DNA of 64,000 bases from NCBI GenBank assembly GCA_032119595.1, contig JAUMBQ010000007.1:62001-126000 (forward strand). The letters run 5' to 3'. The stretch's first letter is position 1. Each line of letters starts with the position of its first letter. The DNA comes from JAGIBJ01 sp032119595. Its GTDB lineage: Bacteria > Actinomycetota > Thermoleophilia > Solirubrobacterales > Solirubrobacteraceae. Under the pieces are notes generated by a model. The model was not told the DNA's origin and did not search any database. It saw nothing but the letters and a program-made list of their open reading frames with translations. The position numbers and the translations under genes were made by a program. Positions 50,526 to 58,596 of the stretch are shown here, piece by piece.

Positions 50526-50548
50526 CTCCTAGGTAGAGGCGCTGGGGA

Positions 50549-50566
50549 CCAAAAGTTCGCCCCCCT
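50549..50566 (-). promoter_or_regulatory. Conserved block upstream of cpaF
   Basis: Minus strand AGGGGGGCGAACTTTTGG, beginning 24 bp before the cpaF ATG, followed by GCCTCTACCTAG just before the start. The same block, at the same distance, precedes the response regulator gene (53654-53670). It is a candidate promoter or operator for the pilus regulon. Confidence 0.6.
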
Positions 50567-50604
50567 CGACCGCGAACGTGGCGCCTCGCCACTCCCCACG
50601 AAAC

Positions 50605-50635
50605 GCAACGAGCCCGGCACTGCCGGGCTCGTTGC
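50605..50635 (-). terminator. Terminator hairpin downstream of the calcium-repeat protein gene
   Basis: GCAACGAGCCCGGC and its exact complement form a 14-bp stem with a 3-base loop, 40 bp after the stop codon. It separates the upstream gene from cpaF. In the minus direction GTTTCG follows. Confidence 0.75.
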
Positions 50636-50675
50636 GGTCACCTATTCGTGACCGGATTCTCTAGGTCGTCCGGGC

Positions 50676-52028
50676 TCAGCCGCTCGGCACGTAGTCCGGA
50701 GTCGGGCTGTCGACGCGTCCGCCGTTGACCCAGCCGATCGGGGCAATCGGCAGCGGACCGGCGACCTCGAAGGGCGACCATGCGTTCTCGAATGGGTAGT
50801 AGCGGCTGCAGGTGCGTGACTTCCAGTCCGGGAGGCACGGGTTGAACGGGTTCACCATGTAGCCGATGTAGTTGTTGGCGTAGACCGCCGACCGCGTCAG
50901 CTCCTGAACGTTGTTCCAGCCATCCTGGTCCTGGTCGTCGAGGCCGTCGATGAGGCCGTCGCCGTCGGTGTCGGGATCGGTCGGGTCCGGGTTGTCGAAC
51001 GGGCGATCGGTGTACACGACTTCGCCGTAGAAGTCGCCGTAGGCCTTCCACCACTCCTGCGTCATCCGGTTGTTGAACTCGTGCACGTTGGCAAGACCGT
51101 CGCCGTCGAAGTCGCGCTCGTCGTCCGACAGGTAGCCGGTGCCGGTGCGGGCGTCGATCGGGCCACCATCGGTTGCGGCGTCGAGATCGAGGCCGTAAAG
51201 GTCAGGCACCGGAGCGAGCACGAGGCCGCCGGTGTACTGCGTGCCGTCGCTGTAGTTCAGCGGGAACGGACGGTTCGCAGCCTGCCAGAGCTTGTGCTCC
51301 TGCCAGAGGCGGAGGCCATCGCCGTCGAAGTCAGCGTTCGCGTCGACCTTGTCGAGCGGGTTCGGCCACGGCCGCTTGCCTGGGTACGGGAGCGCCACGC
51401 CGTTGAGGTCGAGGGCCGACTGGAACTCGTAGCTGTCCCACATGCCGTCGCCGTCGGAGTCGGCGTTGCAGACGTTCATCTTGTACTGGAGCTCGATGGC
51501 ATCCGAGAGGCCGTCGTTGTCGTCGTCGGCGTCGACGTCGTCGGCGATGGTGTCTTTGTCGCAGTCCGTCGTGGAGAGGCCGCCGGGCTGAGGAAGGATC
51601 AGCGGCGACTTGGCCGCGGCGGAGAAGTCGCTCGTTGCTCGGGCCGACACGACGCGCACCTGATACCGGGTCGACTTTGCGAGGCCGGCGGCGATGTCGA
51701 GGTCGTCGATCAGGCGCTGCGGGACCTTCAGGGTCAGGCGCGTCGCGGTCGCGGTGAGGGTCGGGATGAAGATGAACTTGCCGCCGGATGCCTTGCGGAA
51801 GATGACGGTGTTCACCCCCACACCGACTTTGAAGTTCTTGCCCTTGATGACCATGATGTCGTTGAGCGACGCCGAGGTCGGCAGAACGCTCGTGACGGTC
51901 GGCAGGGTGCTGCGCCGCTTCTTCTTCCTGGCGTCGGCGTCCGGCGCCAGCGCCCCGAAGGAGAGCAGGGCCGCGAGCATCGCGGCCAGGGTCACGCGCA
52001 GCGGCGCTGGTAGAACGAGGGCTCTCAT
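50676..52028 (-). CDS. Secreted protein with IPT-like and calcium-binding (thrombospondin type 3-like) repeats
   Basis: A 450-residue exported protein. A signal peptide (VTLAAMLAALLSFGALAPDADA) is followed by a basic KKKRR segment and an Ig-like IPT/TIG domain (TSVLPTSASLNDIMVIKGKN). Four or more Asp-rich calcium loops follow, e.g. DADDDNDGLSD, NADSDGDGMWDSYE, NADFDGDGLRLWQEH and DPDTDGDGLIDGLDDQDQDG. Four cysteines are present. It lies between cpaB and cpaF in the pilus locus, so it may be an adhesin or pilus-associated surface protein. ATG 52028 gives a proper signal peptide. Confidence 0.85.
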   Translation of the reverse strand: MRALVLPAPLRVTLAAMLAALLSFGALAPDADARKKKRRSTLPTVTSVLPTSASLNDIMVIKGKNFKVGVGVNTVIFRKASGGKFIFIPTLTATATRLTLKVPQRLIDDLDIAAGLAKSTRYQVRVVSARATSDFSAAAKSPLILPQPGGLSTTDCDKDTIADDVDADDDNDGLSDAIELQYKMNVCNADSDGDGMWDSYEFQSALDLNGVALPYPGKRPWPNPLDKVDANADFDGDGLRLWQEHKLWQAANRPFPLNYSDGTQYTGGLVLAPVPDLYGLDLDAATDGGPIDARTGTGYLSDDERDFDGDGLANVHEFNNRMTQEWWKAYGDFYGEVVYTDRPFDNPDPTDPDTDGDGLIDGLDDQDQDGWNNVQELTRSAVYANNYIGYMVNPFNPCLPDWKSRTCSRYYPFENAWSPFEVAGPLPIAPIGWVNGGRVDSPTPDYVPSG

Positions 52029-52161
52029 GGGCCTTGGATCGGCGCCCCGTGGCGGAACTGTAGGCCGCCGTGGACGGCCTGCGTGCTCGGGCGCGCCGAG
52101 ACGCACCACTTCATAGCTGCGTCACCGGCTCGGGTGACGCGTCCCCTGCACTTCGGCCATC

Positions 52162-52833
52162 TCATGGGTCGGGAACCAACCGATCCTTGTCCCAAGCGGC
52201 CCGCGGCAGGAGGCGAAGCGCCCCGCCCCCGTCCTGAGCGGCGGCCAGCCGCAGCGCGGCCTCACGAGGCACCCGAACCGTCGCTGAGATCTGAGGAGCG
52301 CCGTCCTGTGCGGGCTCCTGTGCCTCGCGAACCTCGAGCACTTCCACCGACTCCGCCACGACACTCGTGCGCTGTGAGCCGTCCGCGCGGGCGGCGGTCT
52401 GAACGACGTCGACCCGCGAGTTGCTGCGCACGAGCCGTACCGAGCCGACGGCGACCAGTTCCAACACGCGGTCGCCGCTGGCCAGCGCGTCGTTGGCCTG
52501 GGCCGTCGTCGATCGGAGCACCGAGGCGATCAGCGGCGTTCCCTGGTCGAGTGCTACCGCTGTGCGCAGGCCGACCGCCTCGTCGGCCGCGCCGACCGTG
52601 CGAGGCGAAACCCAGCGCAGCGGCATCCGGCGATAGGCGAGGTCTTCGGGCCTGAGGGTGTGGTCGCCGGGGACGTCGCGAGCGATCACCACCACCCGCA
52701 CGATCGTGCCGATCTGCGCGGCGAGCTGCGCTTCGCGCTCAGCGACGCCACGAACCGCCACAAGGCCAAGCGCCAAGGCAAGCGCGCCGAACGCTGCGGC
52801 CCGGCGCAGTGGTGCGCGGTGCGCGGTGCTCAC
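52162..52833 (-). CDS. cpaB: Pilus assembly protein CpaB/RcpC-like (SAF domain)
   Basis: A 223-residue protein from GTG 52833 (GTGA overlap with the regulator gene). One N-terminal hydrophobic helix (RAAAFGALALALGLVAV) and a SAF domain (VVVIARDVPGDHTLRPEDLA, then LDQGTPLIASVLR) are visible, then a beta-rich region with EVLEVREAQ. SAF/CpaB proteins act in the periplasmic or wall part of Tad pili. Confidence 0.8.
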   Translation of the reverse strand: MSTAHRAPLRRAAAFGALALALGLVAVRGVAEREAQLAAQIGTIVRVVVIARDVPGDHTLRPEDLAYRRMPLRWVSPRTVGAADEAVGLRTAVALDQGTPLIASVLRSTTAQANDALASGDRVLELVAVGSVRLVRSNSRVDVVQTAARADGSQRTSVVAESVEVLEVREAQEPAQDGAPQISATVRVPREAALRLAAAQDGGGALRLLPRAAWDKDRLVPDP

Positions 52834-53630
52834 GCCGCCAGCCTGGGCTCGAACGGCACCGTCGAGAGGCCCGACACCTCGACGCGCGAGCGCCTCGAGT
52901 CGGTGGACGTGACTTCGATCGGGCCGTCGACGAGCCGATAGCCGACACCCCACACGTTCACCACGAAGCGCCCACCGTCGGCGCAGAGCTTCTGTCGCAG
53001 CCGGCAGGCGTGGGAGTCGAGCGTCCGCGTACGACTCGACGCTCGAAAGCCCCAGATGCTGCGCAGCAGCTCCTCCTTGGAGAACACCCGCGTGGGCTCG
53101 GTCGCCAGGACTTGAAGCAGCGCGTATTCCTTCTGCGACAGCTCAACGCCGCTCTCTCCGAGGGTGACGGTTCGCGAGACGGGATCCAGGGCGAGCGGAC
53201 CGACCCGCACCAGCCCCTCTCGCCTGCGCCCTTGGCTGCGCCGAAGCACCGCGCGCGTGCGGGCGAGCAGCTCCGGGTAATGCAGCGGCAGCGTGAGGAC
53301 ATCGTCGGCACCACGCTCGAGCGCTCGGACGCGCTCCAGCGGGTCCGGCCGATCGGTGAGCGCGATCAGCGGCGTGGACGGATCCACACGCGACGTGATG
53401 CGATCGGCGCCGCGCAGCGCCATGAGCACATCGAGGCCCGGGCGGTCTGGCAACGCCGTGTCGACGACCACGACATCCGGAAAGATTCGTTCGAGCGATC
53501 GGATCGCGAGGGCGGCGTGATCGGCGTCCACGACCTCGAAGCCGTCGGCGGTGAGTTGGTCTCCCAGGAACGCGCTGCGGGGCGCGTCAGCGGAGACGAG
53601 AAGGACGGTGGCCGTGGTTTCGATGCTCAT
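52830..53630 (-). CDS. OmpR/PhoB-type response regulator
   Basis: A 266-residue regulator. The receiver domain has the phospho-acceptor in VVVVDTALPDRPG, but the usual paired acidic residues at the N-terminus are replaced (LLVSADAPRSAFL). The C-terminal winged helix is clear: LSQKEYALLQVLATEPTRV, SKEELLRSIWGF, HACRLRQKL, VWGVGYRLVDG. It may be an atypical receiver with weak phosphorylation. No kinase gene is adjacent. It overlaps cpaB by 4 bp and is likely the pilus-locus regulator. Confidence 0.9.
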   Translation of the reverse strand: MSIETTATVLLVSADAPRSAFLGDQLTADGFEVVDADHAALAIRSLERIFPDVVVVDTALPDRPGLDVLMALRGADRITSRVDPSTPLIALTDRPDPLERVRALERGADDVLTLPLHYPELLARTRAVLRRSQGRRREGLVRVGPLALDPVSRTVTLGESGVELSQKEYALLQVLATEPTRVFSKEELLRSIWGFRASSRTRTLDSHACRLRQKLCADGGRFVVNVWGVGYRLVDGPIEVTSTDSRRSRVEVSGLSTVPFEPRLAA

Positions 53631-53653
53631 ATCTATGAAGAGGCTTTGACGAG

Positions 53654-53670
53654 CCAAAATTCGCCCCCCT
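53654..53670 (-). promoter_or_regulatory. Conserved block upstream of the pilus-locus regulator
   Basis: Minus strand AGGGGGGCGAATTTTGG, starting 24 bp before the ATG, followed by GCCTCTTCATAG. It matches the block before cpaF except for one base missing in the centre. Shared placement suggests co-regulation, possibly by this regulator itself. Confidence 0.6.
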
Positions 53671-53902
53671 AGTGCTTCGAATCGCCACGGCCGGCCCGTA
53701 GAATGGGGCCATCTTCCGCAGAGTTGGCGCGTATCCACTCGCCCCGTCGCGCACGGGACCTTGCGCACGCCCAGGTGCACGGCTACTGGCCGATCACCCG
53801 TACGATGGCCTTCGCTGACCCCTCCTCCAGACCTCCGGGAACTGCAACATCCGCTGCATCGATGTCCCGCATGCAGGACTTCGGGATAGATTGCCGACGC
53901 TG

Positions 53903-54361
53903 ATGAATGTGCGCAGAGGGACCTACCACTCAGGCGAGGATTTCGTCCTCGAATACGGCGACCTTCGGTTCACCTTCAACGAGCTCGACTTCGCGGAACG
54001 CTGCGAACAGGCCGCGTTGCGGCTGGGCTTCGTCTGCGGGCGACTCGAAGATGCCGAGCTCGACGATCTCGTGAATCTTGCTGTCAACGGCGAGATCGAC
54101 AACCCGTCCTCTCGACTGGGCGAACACGTCAACGACTGCTGGACCGACCTCCACGGCCCCGCCGACCGGTCGCTCGTCCACTGGCTGCGCCGCCTCGTCT
54201 TCCGCGCCGCCTGGCTCGACCAGCGCGTCAAAGAGGGCGAACTCGACGTCCGCTTCGACGAACGCACCCACTCCTTCCAGTACGTCCAGCCCGGCGACGG
54301 CGCCGAGCCCGTCGAGCTCTCCCGCGAGCCCTCCTGGGGCCGCGTCGCTTACCTCGGCTGA
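53903..54361 (+). CDS. Conserved-looking protein of unknown function
   Basis: About 152 residues from ATG 53903 (TTG 53891 would add four). Acidic and rich in aromatic residues, with no signal peptide or membrane segment: LEYGDLRFTFNELDFAERCE, then DDLVNLAVNGEIDNPSSRLG and LVHWLRRLVFRAAWLDQRV. High GC at third positions supports coding. I do not recognise a family. It ends 10 bp before a dispersed repeat and has a terminator at 54508-54534. Confidence 0.7.
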   Translation: MNVRRGTYHSGEDFVLEYGDLRFTFNELDFAERCEQAALRLGFVCGRLEDAELDDLVNLAVNGEIDNPSSRLGEHVNDCWTDLHGPADRSLVHWLRRLVFRAAWLDQRVKEGELDVRFDERTHSFQYVQPGDGAEPVELSREPSWGRVAYLG

Positions 54362-54370
54362 CCTGACGGA

Positions 54371-54460
54371 CTCTCGCTTGCATCTTCCGTCCGCGGAGAG
54401 CCGACCCGTACGGATGTACTTGGTCAGCTCACCGCGAACGAAATCTGCGGCGCGATAGCC
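54371..54460. repeat. 90-bp dispersed element, copy B
   Basis: Shares CTCTCGCTTGCATCTTC at one end and AATCTGCGGCGCGATAGCC at the other with element A1 (47309-47397), with a different centre that keeps self-complementary segments (CCGTACGG; GGTCAGCTCACC). It follows an unrelated gene. Confidence 0.7.
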
Positions 54461-54507
54461 ACGTCAGCCCAGCCGAGGCCTCGGCCTCACCCGCCCCACT
54501 TCAACGA

Positions 54508-54534
54508 CGAAGGCCGCGCCAAAAGCGCGGCCTT
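54508..54534 (+). terminator. Terminator hairpin after the unknown gene
   Basis: GAAGGCCGCGC, loop CAAAA, GCGCGGCCTTC: a perfect 11-bp stem, about 150 bp after the stop codon and beyond the dispersed repeat. No T-run. Confidence 0.65.
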
Positions 54535-54736
54535 CGCCGTTCTCAGGGCAAAGAAGAACGCCCAACCAGCGGATCGAAGTCAGAACGCGAGCAAACACGC
54601 CCTCGCCCGACTCACCCAGCGGCGCCCGGTTCGACCGCACGCAGCGCGCCCAGAGCCCGGACCTGTGTCGGAGACGAAGGCGCGGCGCCGATCGCTGCGA
54701 GGCGAGCGACAAGGCCCGCCCACGCCGTAGGCACCA

Positions 54737-54853
54737 GCCGGGGCCGGGGCGGTTGTCCCCGCGCGAGTCCGCGGCGGATTGTCCACTTCTCGCCGCCAGG
54801 CGATAAGTGGACCATCCGATCGTCGGCGCGGGGACAGCCGCCCCGGCCCCGGC
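54737..54853. repeat. 117-bp structured palindrome, copy 1 (3' of the rho-like gene)
   Basis: Outer arms of 28 bp pair with one G-T wobble. An inner stem (GTCCACTT/AAGTGGAC) carries an apical hairpin TCGCC-GCCA-GGCGA. A second 117-bp copy lies at 59964-60080. The middle is nearly identical, whereas six outer-arm positions differ and are compensated on the other arm. It lies 17 bp beyond the rho-like stop in a convergent gene gap. Confidence 0.8.
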
Positions 54854-54870
54854 GGAGACCAACCAACCAG

Positions 54871-56283
54871 CTAAAGGGCCTTAGAGCGAGCCTCAGCGAT
54901 CGCCGCCGCACCTTCGTCCCCGACCAGCAGGTCCGGGCGAATGGTCGTGCTGCGAGCCAGGTCGAACCGAGCGCCGCTGGTGCGAGCCGGGTCGAGAGCG
55001 ATCAACGTGGTTTCGCCGCCGACCGGGGCCGGTGCTGTGGCGATGATGGTGACTGAGCCGCTGTCGGTGAGGTTGCGGGCGTTGCTGAGCACGCGGCGGG
55101 CGATGTGCGGGACGAGTTCGCCGATCGAGTCGATCAGGACGATCGCGTCGATGCCGCGCTGTGCGAGGCGCTTGGCTTGGTCGACGGCGCGTTCGATGGC
55201 TTGCGTCTGTGCGTCGAGGGAGCCGCCGAGGAGGGCGGTCGCGGACGGCTCAACGCCGGTCTCTTTCCACGAGGCGAGTTCTTCGGGCCGGGCGCCGGCG
55301 AGCACGAGCTGCAGGTCGGTGCCTTCGATGGCCTTCAGTGCACCGGCGAGGAGGCGTAGGGCTTCCGTCTTGCCGGCGTGGGCGGGGCCGTGGAGCACGA
55401 CGCGTGAGCCGCGACCGATCGGGGTGAGCCATTCGATCGCTTTGAGCGTGACGTCGTCGCCGCCGAGCTCGAAGCGTGCCGTCGGGTGTGTGCTGGGCTG
55501 CTCGTCGAAGCGCGTGGCTTCGCCGGCGACCTCTTCGGCGGACTTGCCGTTGATCGATTCGACGCGCACGAGCGACGCGAAGCGCTCGGAGCGGCGCGGC
55601 TTGCGGTACGGGCCGCCAACCTTGTCGCCGGTGACGAGTTCGCAGCGGCGAACCTGTGCGGCGGAGACGTACACGTCGTCGTCGGACTGCTCGGGGTGCT
55701 TGACTCGCACGAAGCCGGTGCCGTTGGCGAGGACTTCGACGACGCCTTCGATCTGGCGCTCTTCTTCGTCTTCGTCGCGCTCGTCGCGGTCGTCGCGACC
55801 ACGGCTGCGTCCACCACGGCCACCACGGGCGCCGCGGCCGCCGCGCGGCTCGCGGTCCTCGCGGCTGTCGCGATCGTCGTCGTCGCGGTAGGTGCTGGTG
55901 TCGGTGTCGGTGTCGGCCGAGTCGAGCGTCGAACGACGGCTGCGACCGCGGGCGCGGCCACGCGGCTGGTCGTCGTCGTCCTCGTCTTTGCTCGCCGAAG
56001 CCGTCGGGGCGGCCGCGGCTGCCGGCGCATCACGGTCCTCGTCGTCGGCGGCGCGGCCACGGCCACGCCCACGGCCTCGACCACGGCCACGCGGCTCGTC
56101 GTCGTCGGACTTGGCGACGGGCTTGTCGGCCGGGGCACTCGCCGGCTCGGCCGGGGCGCCGCTGAGAAGGCGGTCGATGAGCTCAGCCTTGCGGAGCCGG
56201 CGGAATCCTTCGAGTCCGGTCTCGGCGGCGAGTTCGTGGAGGTCGGCGAGGGGGCTCGCCTCGAGCGCTTCGCGCTGCAACAT
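54871..56283 (-). CDS. rho: Shortened, divergent transcription termination factor Rho-like protein
   Basis: A 470-residue Rho homologue. The N-terminal SAP-like helix domain (LADLHELAAETGLEGFRRLR) is followed by a ~140-residue Arg/Gly/Asp-rich insertion (RGRGRGRGRGR). Then come the RNA-binding cold-shock fold (VLANGTGFVRV, DVYVSAAQVRRCELVTGD) and the ATPase with Walker A GPAHAGKTEALR and Walker B DAIVLIDSIGEL. After Walker A only ~165 residues remain (about 235 in E. coli). The catalytic motif DERPEEV reads GARPEEL, and the Q-loop and C-terminal SGTRKEE segments are missing. Activity as a helicase is doubtful. Confidence 0.85.
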   Translation of the reverse strand: MLQREALEASPLADLHELAAETGLEGFRRLRKAELIDRLLSGAPAEPASAPADKPVAKSDDDEPRGRGRGRGRGRGRAADDEDRDAPAAAAAPTASASKDEDDDDQPRGRARGRSRRSTLDSADTDTDTSTYRDDDDRDSREDREPRGGRGARGGRGGRSRGRDDRDERDEDEEERQIEGVVEVLANGTGFVRVKHPEQSDDDVYVSAAQVRRCELVTGDKVGGPYRKPRRSERFASLVRVESINGKSAEEVAGEATRFDEQPSTHPTARFELGGDDVTLKAIEWLTPIGRGSRVVLHGPAHAGKTEALRLLAGALKAIEGTDLQLVLAGARPEELASWKETGVEPSATALLGGSLDAQTQAIERAVDQAKRLAQRGIDAIVLIDSIGELVPHIARRVLSNARNLTDSGSVTIIATAPAPVGGETTLIALDPARTSGARFDLARSTTIRPDLLVGDEGAAAIAEARSKAL

Positions 56284-56396
56284 GATGAAGACCTTTGGGT
56301 CGTTGGGGGTCGGTGGGCGTCCGGGCGGCGTAGATGTGGCAGCCGCCGGCGACCGAACTTCACCGTAGCGCAACATCCCCCTGCATGGGCGCCGTG

Positions 56397-56486
56397 GCGC
56401 GCGTCGGCCGGGGCCGCTCGCACGCCCTCACCGTCACCGAGTCGTTGCGCGCGTCGGCCGGGGCCGCCTGCGCGCCCTCACCGTCA
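56397..56486. repeat. 40-bp direct repeat between the sigma-like and rho-like genes
   Basis: Two copies (56397-56436 and 56447-56486) share GCGCGTCGGCCGGGGCCGC and GCCCTCACCGTCA with a few changes. The second copy ends exactly at the stop codon of the sigma-like gene, so the duplication includes the stop and the downstream region. Confidence 0.75.
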
Positions 56487-58472
56487 GGGCGTGGTGCCGC
56501 CGGTGGCCTCTTCGCCGGAGCCGCGGACGGCCCCGCCGGACGAAGACTCACCGGGCGAGACGACCTGCGTGTCGTCGGCGGGCGCGGCCGTCCCAGACGA
56601 CGGTTTGGATGACGTCGCGGAGCTGCCGCTCGTTCCGCTGCTCGTCGAGGTGGAACCCGAGCTGCCACTCGTGGTGGAGCCTGAGGAACCGCTCGATGAC
56701 GAACTCGACGACGACCCGCTGGTCGTCGACGTCGCCTCGTCGCCGGAGGATTTGCTGCTCGAACTCGTCGCGGTCGACTTCTTCGGCGTGGTGGCCTTCG
56801 GGGTCGTGGACTCGACCTGCGCGGGCGTGGTGTCGTCGAGCCGAGAGGTCGGCGGGAGATCCGGATCCTGGTTGGCGGACTGCCAGGCGTAAGCGGCGAA
56901 GGCGAAGCCGGCGAACAGGAGCAGCAAAGCGAACATCCAGCCGATCCATCGCCATTTGGAGCCGCCGCCACCGCTTCCGACCGCTTCGTCGCCGTGGTCG
57001 AAGTCCGACACGGGCCTCGGCTCAGGGTCCACAAGGCCCGCGGCGACGGCATCAAAGGCCCTCGTCTCCCCCAGGTCGATCGGAGCATGCGGCGTGATCG
57101 GTGCGCTGGCAGCAGCGGCCGCAATCGGCGCGCCAGCCGCCGCGGCGGCGATGGTGTTCTCTTCGACCGGTGCGCCGGACGCCGCTGCGGCGTCGTGCTT
57201 GATCAGGTCAGGAGCACCCGGCGCCGGATCGACGGACCCCGCCGCGGCGACGCCCGCCGAGCCTGCGGCCCATTCCTTCTCGTCCTCGTCCCAGTCCAGT
57301 GCGTCGTCCCAACCAGCGAACGGGTCAGTCAGCGACGGGTCGGTACCCTCGGGCGCGCCAAGGTGAGCGGGCGCAGGCGGCACGCTGGCCGCCGGCGGCC
57401 CGGTGACGCGCGTCGGCTCTTCGGAGATCGCGCCCGCGCCGTCTTCCCATTGCCCGTCGGTGGGGCGTTCAACGGCCGGTGCACCGGTCTGGGCTGCCGG
57501 CGCCTGGAAAGCGCCATCCTCCTCGTCGTCGACGATGCCCCAGGCCATCTCGTCGCCGATGTCTTCGTCGTACGGGTCGCTCGTGGAGCGTGGAATCGAG
57601 CGCGGCCCGCTGACGACTCCGGGGTCGGCCTGGCCAGCGCCGGCTGCAGCGGCCGCGCCGGCTGCTCCGGCTGCTCCGGCGATGGCGCCGGCGGCAACGG
57701 CACCCGCGCCGGGCGCCGCGGTCGTCGAGCCGCTCGCGGTGCCACCGACGACCGCTTGCGTCCGCGCGGCCGCAGCGAGGCGTGCCGGCCCACTCACAGG
57801 CGGGAGCTGCCCGACCGAGCGCGAGGGCGACCGCACGGCCGATAGCGCCGCCGCAAACCGCGAGTCCTGATCGGCATGGGACGAGATCTCCTCAGCGAGC
57901 CCATCGGGCACCGGCTGCCCTTCGACACGGACAACCTCCGCGGTGAGCAGGCGCTCAGCGCGATCGTCGGCGAAGACGGTCGAAAGAGTCAACCCCTCAA
58001 GCTCGTCAGTGAGACGCAGCCGCGCGCGAGCGACCTGTACGCCGACCTCGCTGGCATCGATCCCGGCCACCTCGGCACAGTCGGCCTCCGGCAGACCCAG
58101 CTCGCGGAGCGCGAGCAGCTCCCGCTGGCGGCTCGGTAGCGCGAGCAGCGCAGCCAACGGTCCACCTTCAGCGGTGGGGCGACCGCGCCCGAGCGCCGCA
58201 TAGGCGCCGTTGCGGGCCGTCGAAAGGACATAGAGCGCCGGTGATGAGTTGCGCGCGCCGAGCAACGGAAGCCGGCGCACGGTCTTCTCGAAGGCCTCCA
58301 GCACGACCCCATCGGCGACCTCGCCAGGGCCGAGCAGACGCTCGATCAGGAGCTGGACCGCGGGGGCGTTGCGCTCGAAGAAACGGTCGAACGCGGCGGC
58401 GTCGCCCTTGGCTGCCCGGGAGACCAGATCGAGCTCATGGGCGGCCAGCGCTTCGTCAGGGCCGGAAGACAT
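56484..58472 (-). CDS. Membrane-tethered ECF sigma-factor-like protein
   Basis: A 662-residue protein. Residues ~10-85 resemble sigma region 2 (SRAAKGDAAAFDRFFERNAP) and ~105-160 sigma region 4 (LPSRQRELLALRELGLPEAD, then RARLRLTDELEG). A long Ala/Pro/Asp-rich cytoplasmic linker (to ~505) leads to one transmembrane helix (WIGWMFALLLLFAGFAFAAY) and a ~130-residue Ser/Thr/Gly stalk outside. ECF groups with C-terminal membrane extensions are known; such proteins may be self-inhibited or released by proteolysis. No separate anti-sigma gene is present. It could equally be a degenerate, non-transcriptional regulator. Confidence 0.75.
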   Translation of the reverse strand: MSSGPDEALAAHELDLVSRAAKGDAAAFDRFFERNAPAVQLLIERLLGPGEVADGVVLEAFEKTVRRLPLLGARNSSPALYVLSTARNGAYAALGRGRPTAEGGPLAALLALPSRQRELLALRELGLPEADCAEVAGIDASEVGVQVARARLRLTDELEGLTLSTVFADDRAERLLTAEVVRVEGQPVPDGLAEEISSHADQDSRFAAALSAVRSPSRSVGQLPPVSGPARLAAAARTQAVVGGTASGSTTAAPGAGAVAAGAIAGAAGAAGAAAAAGAGQADPGVVSGPRSIPRSTSDPYDEDIGDEMAWGIVDDEEDGAFQAPAAQTGAPAVERPTDGQWEDGAGAISEEPTRVTGPPAASVPPAPAHLGAPEGTDPSLTDPFAGWDDALDWDEDEKEWAAGSAGVAAAGSVDPAPGAPDLIKHDAAAASGAPVEENTIAAAAAGAPIAAAAASAPITPHAPIDLGETRAFDAVAAGLVDPEPRPVSDFDHGDEAVGSGGGGSKWRWIGWMFALLLLFAGFAFAAYAWQSANQDPDLPPTSRLDDTTPAQVESTTPKATTPKKSTATSSSSKSSGDEATSTTSGSSSSSSSSGSSGSTTSGSSGSTSTSSGTSGSSATSSKPSSGTAAPADDTQVVSPGESSSGGAVRGSGEEATGGTTP

Positions 58473-58596
58473 GCGCCCGACGATAACGGGCGGATCGGCG
58501 CCTGGGACCCATCGGGAGCGCCGGAAGGCCAGCGCGCCAACTGACCCGCAGTCAGCAACGTGCCGATCCGGTGCGGGCTTCTCTATGATCGCCCCC

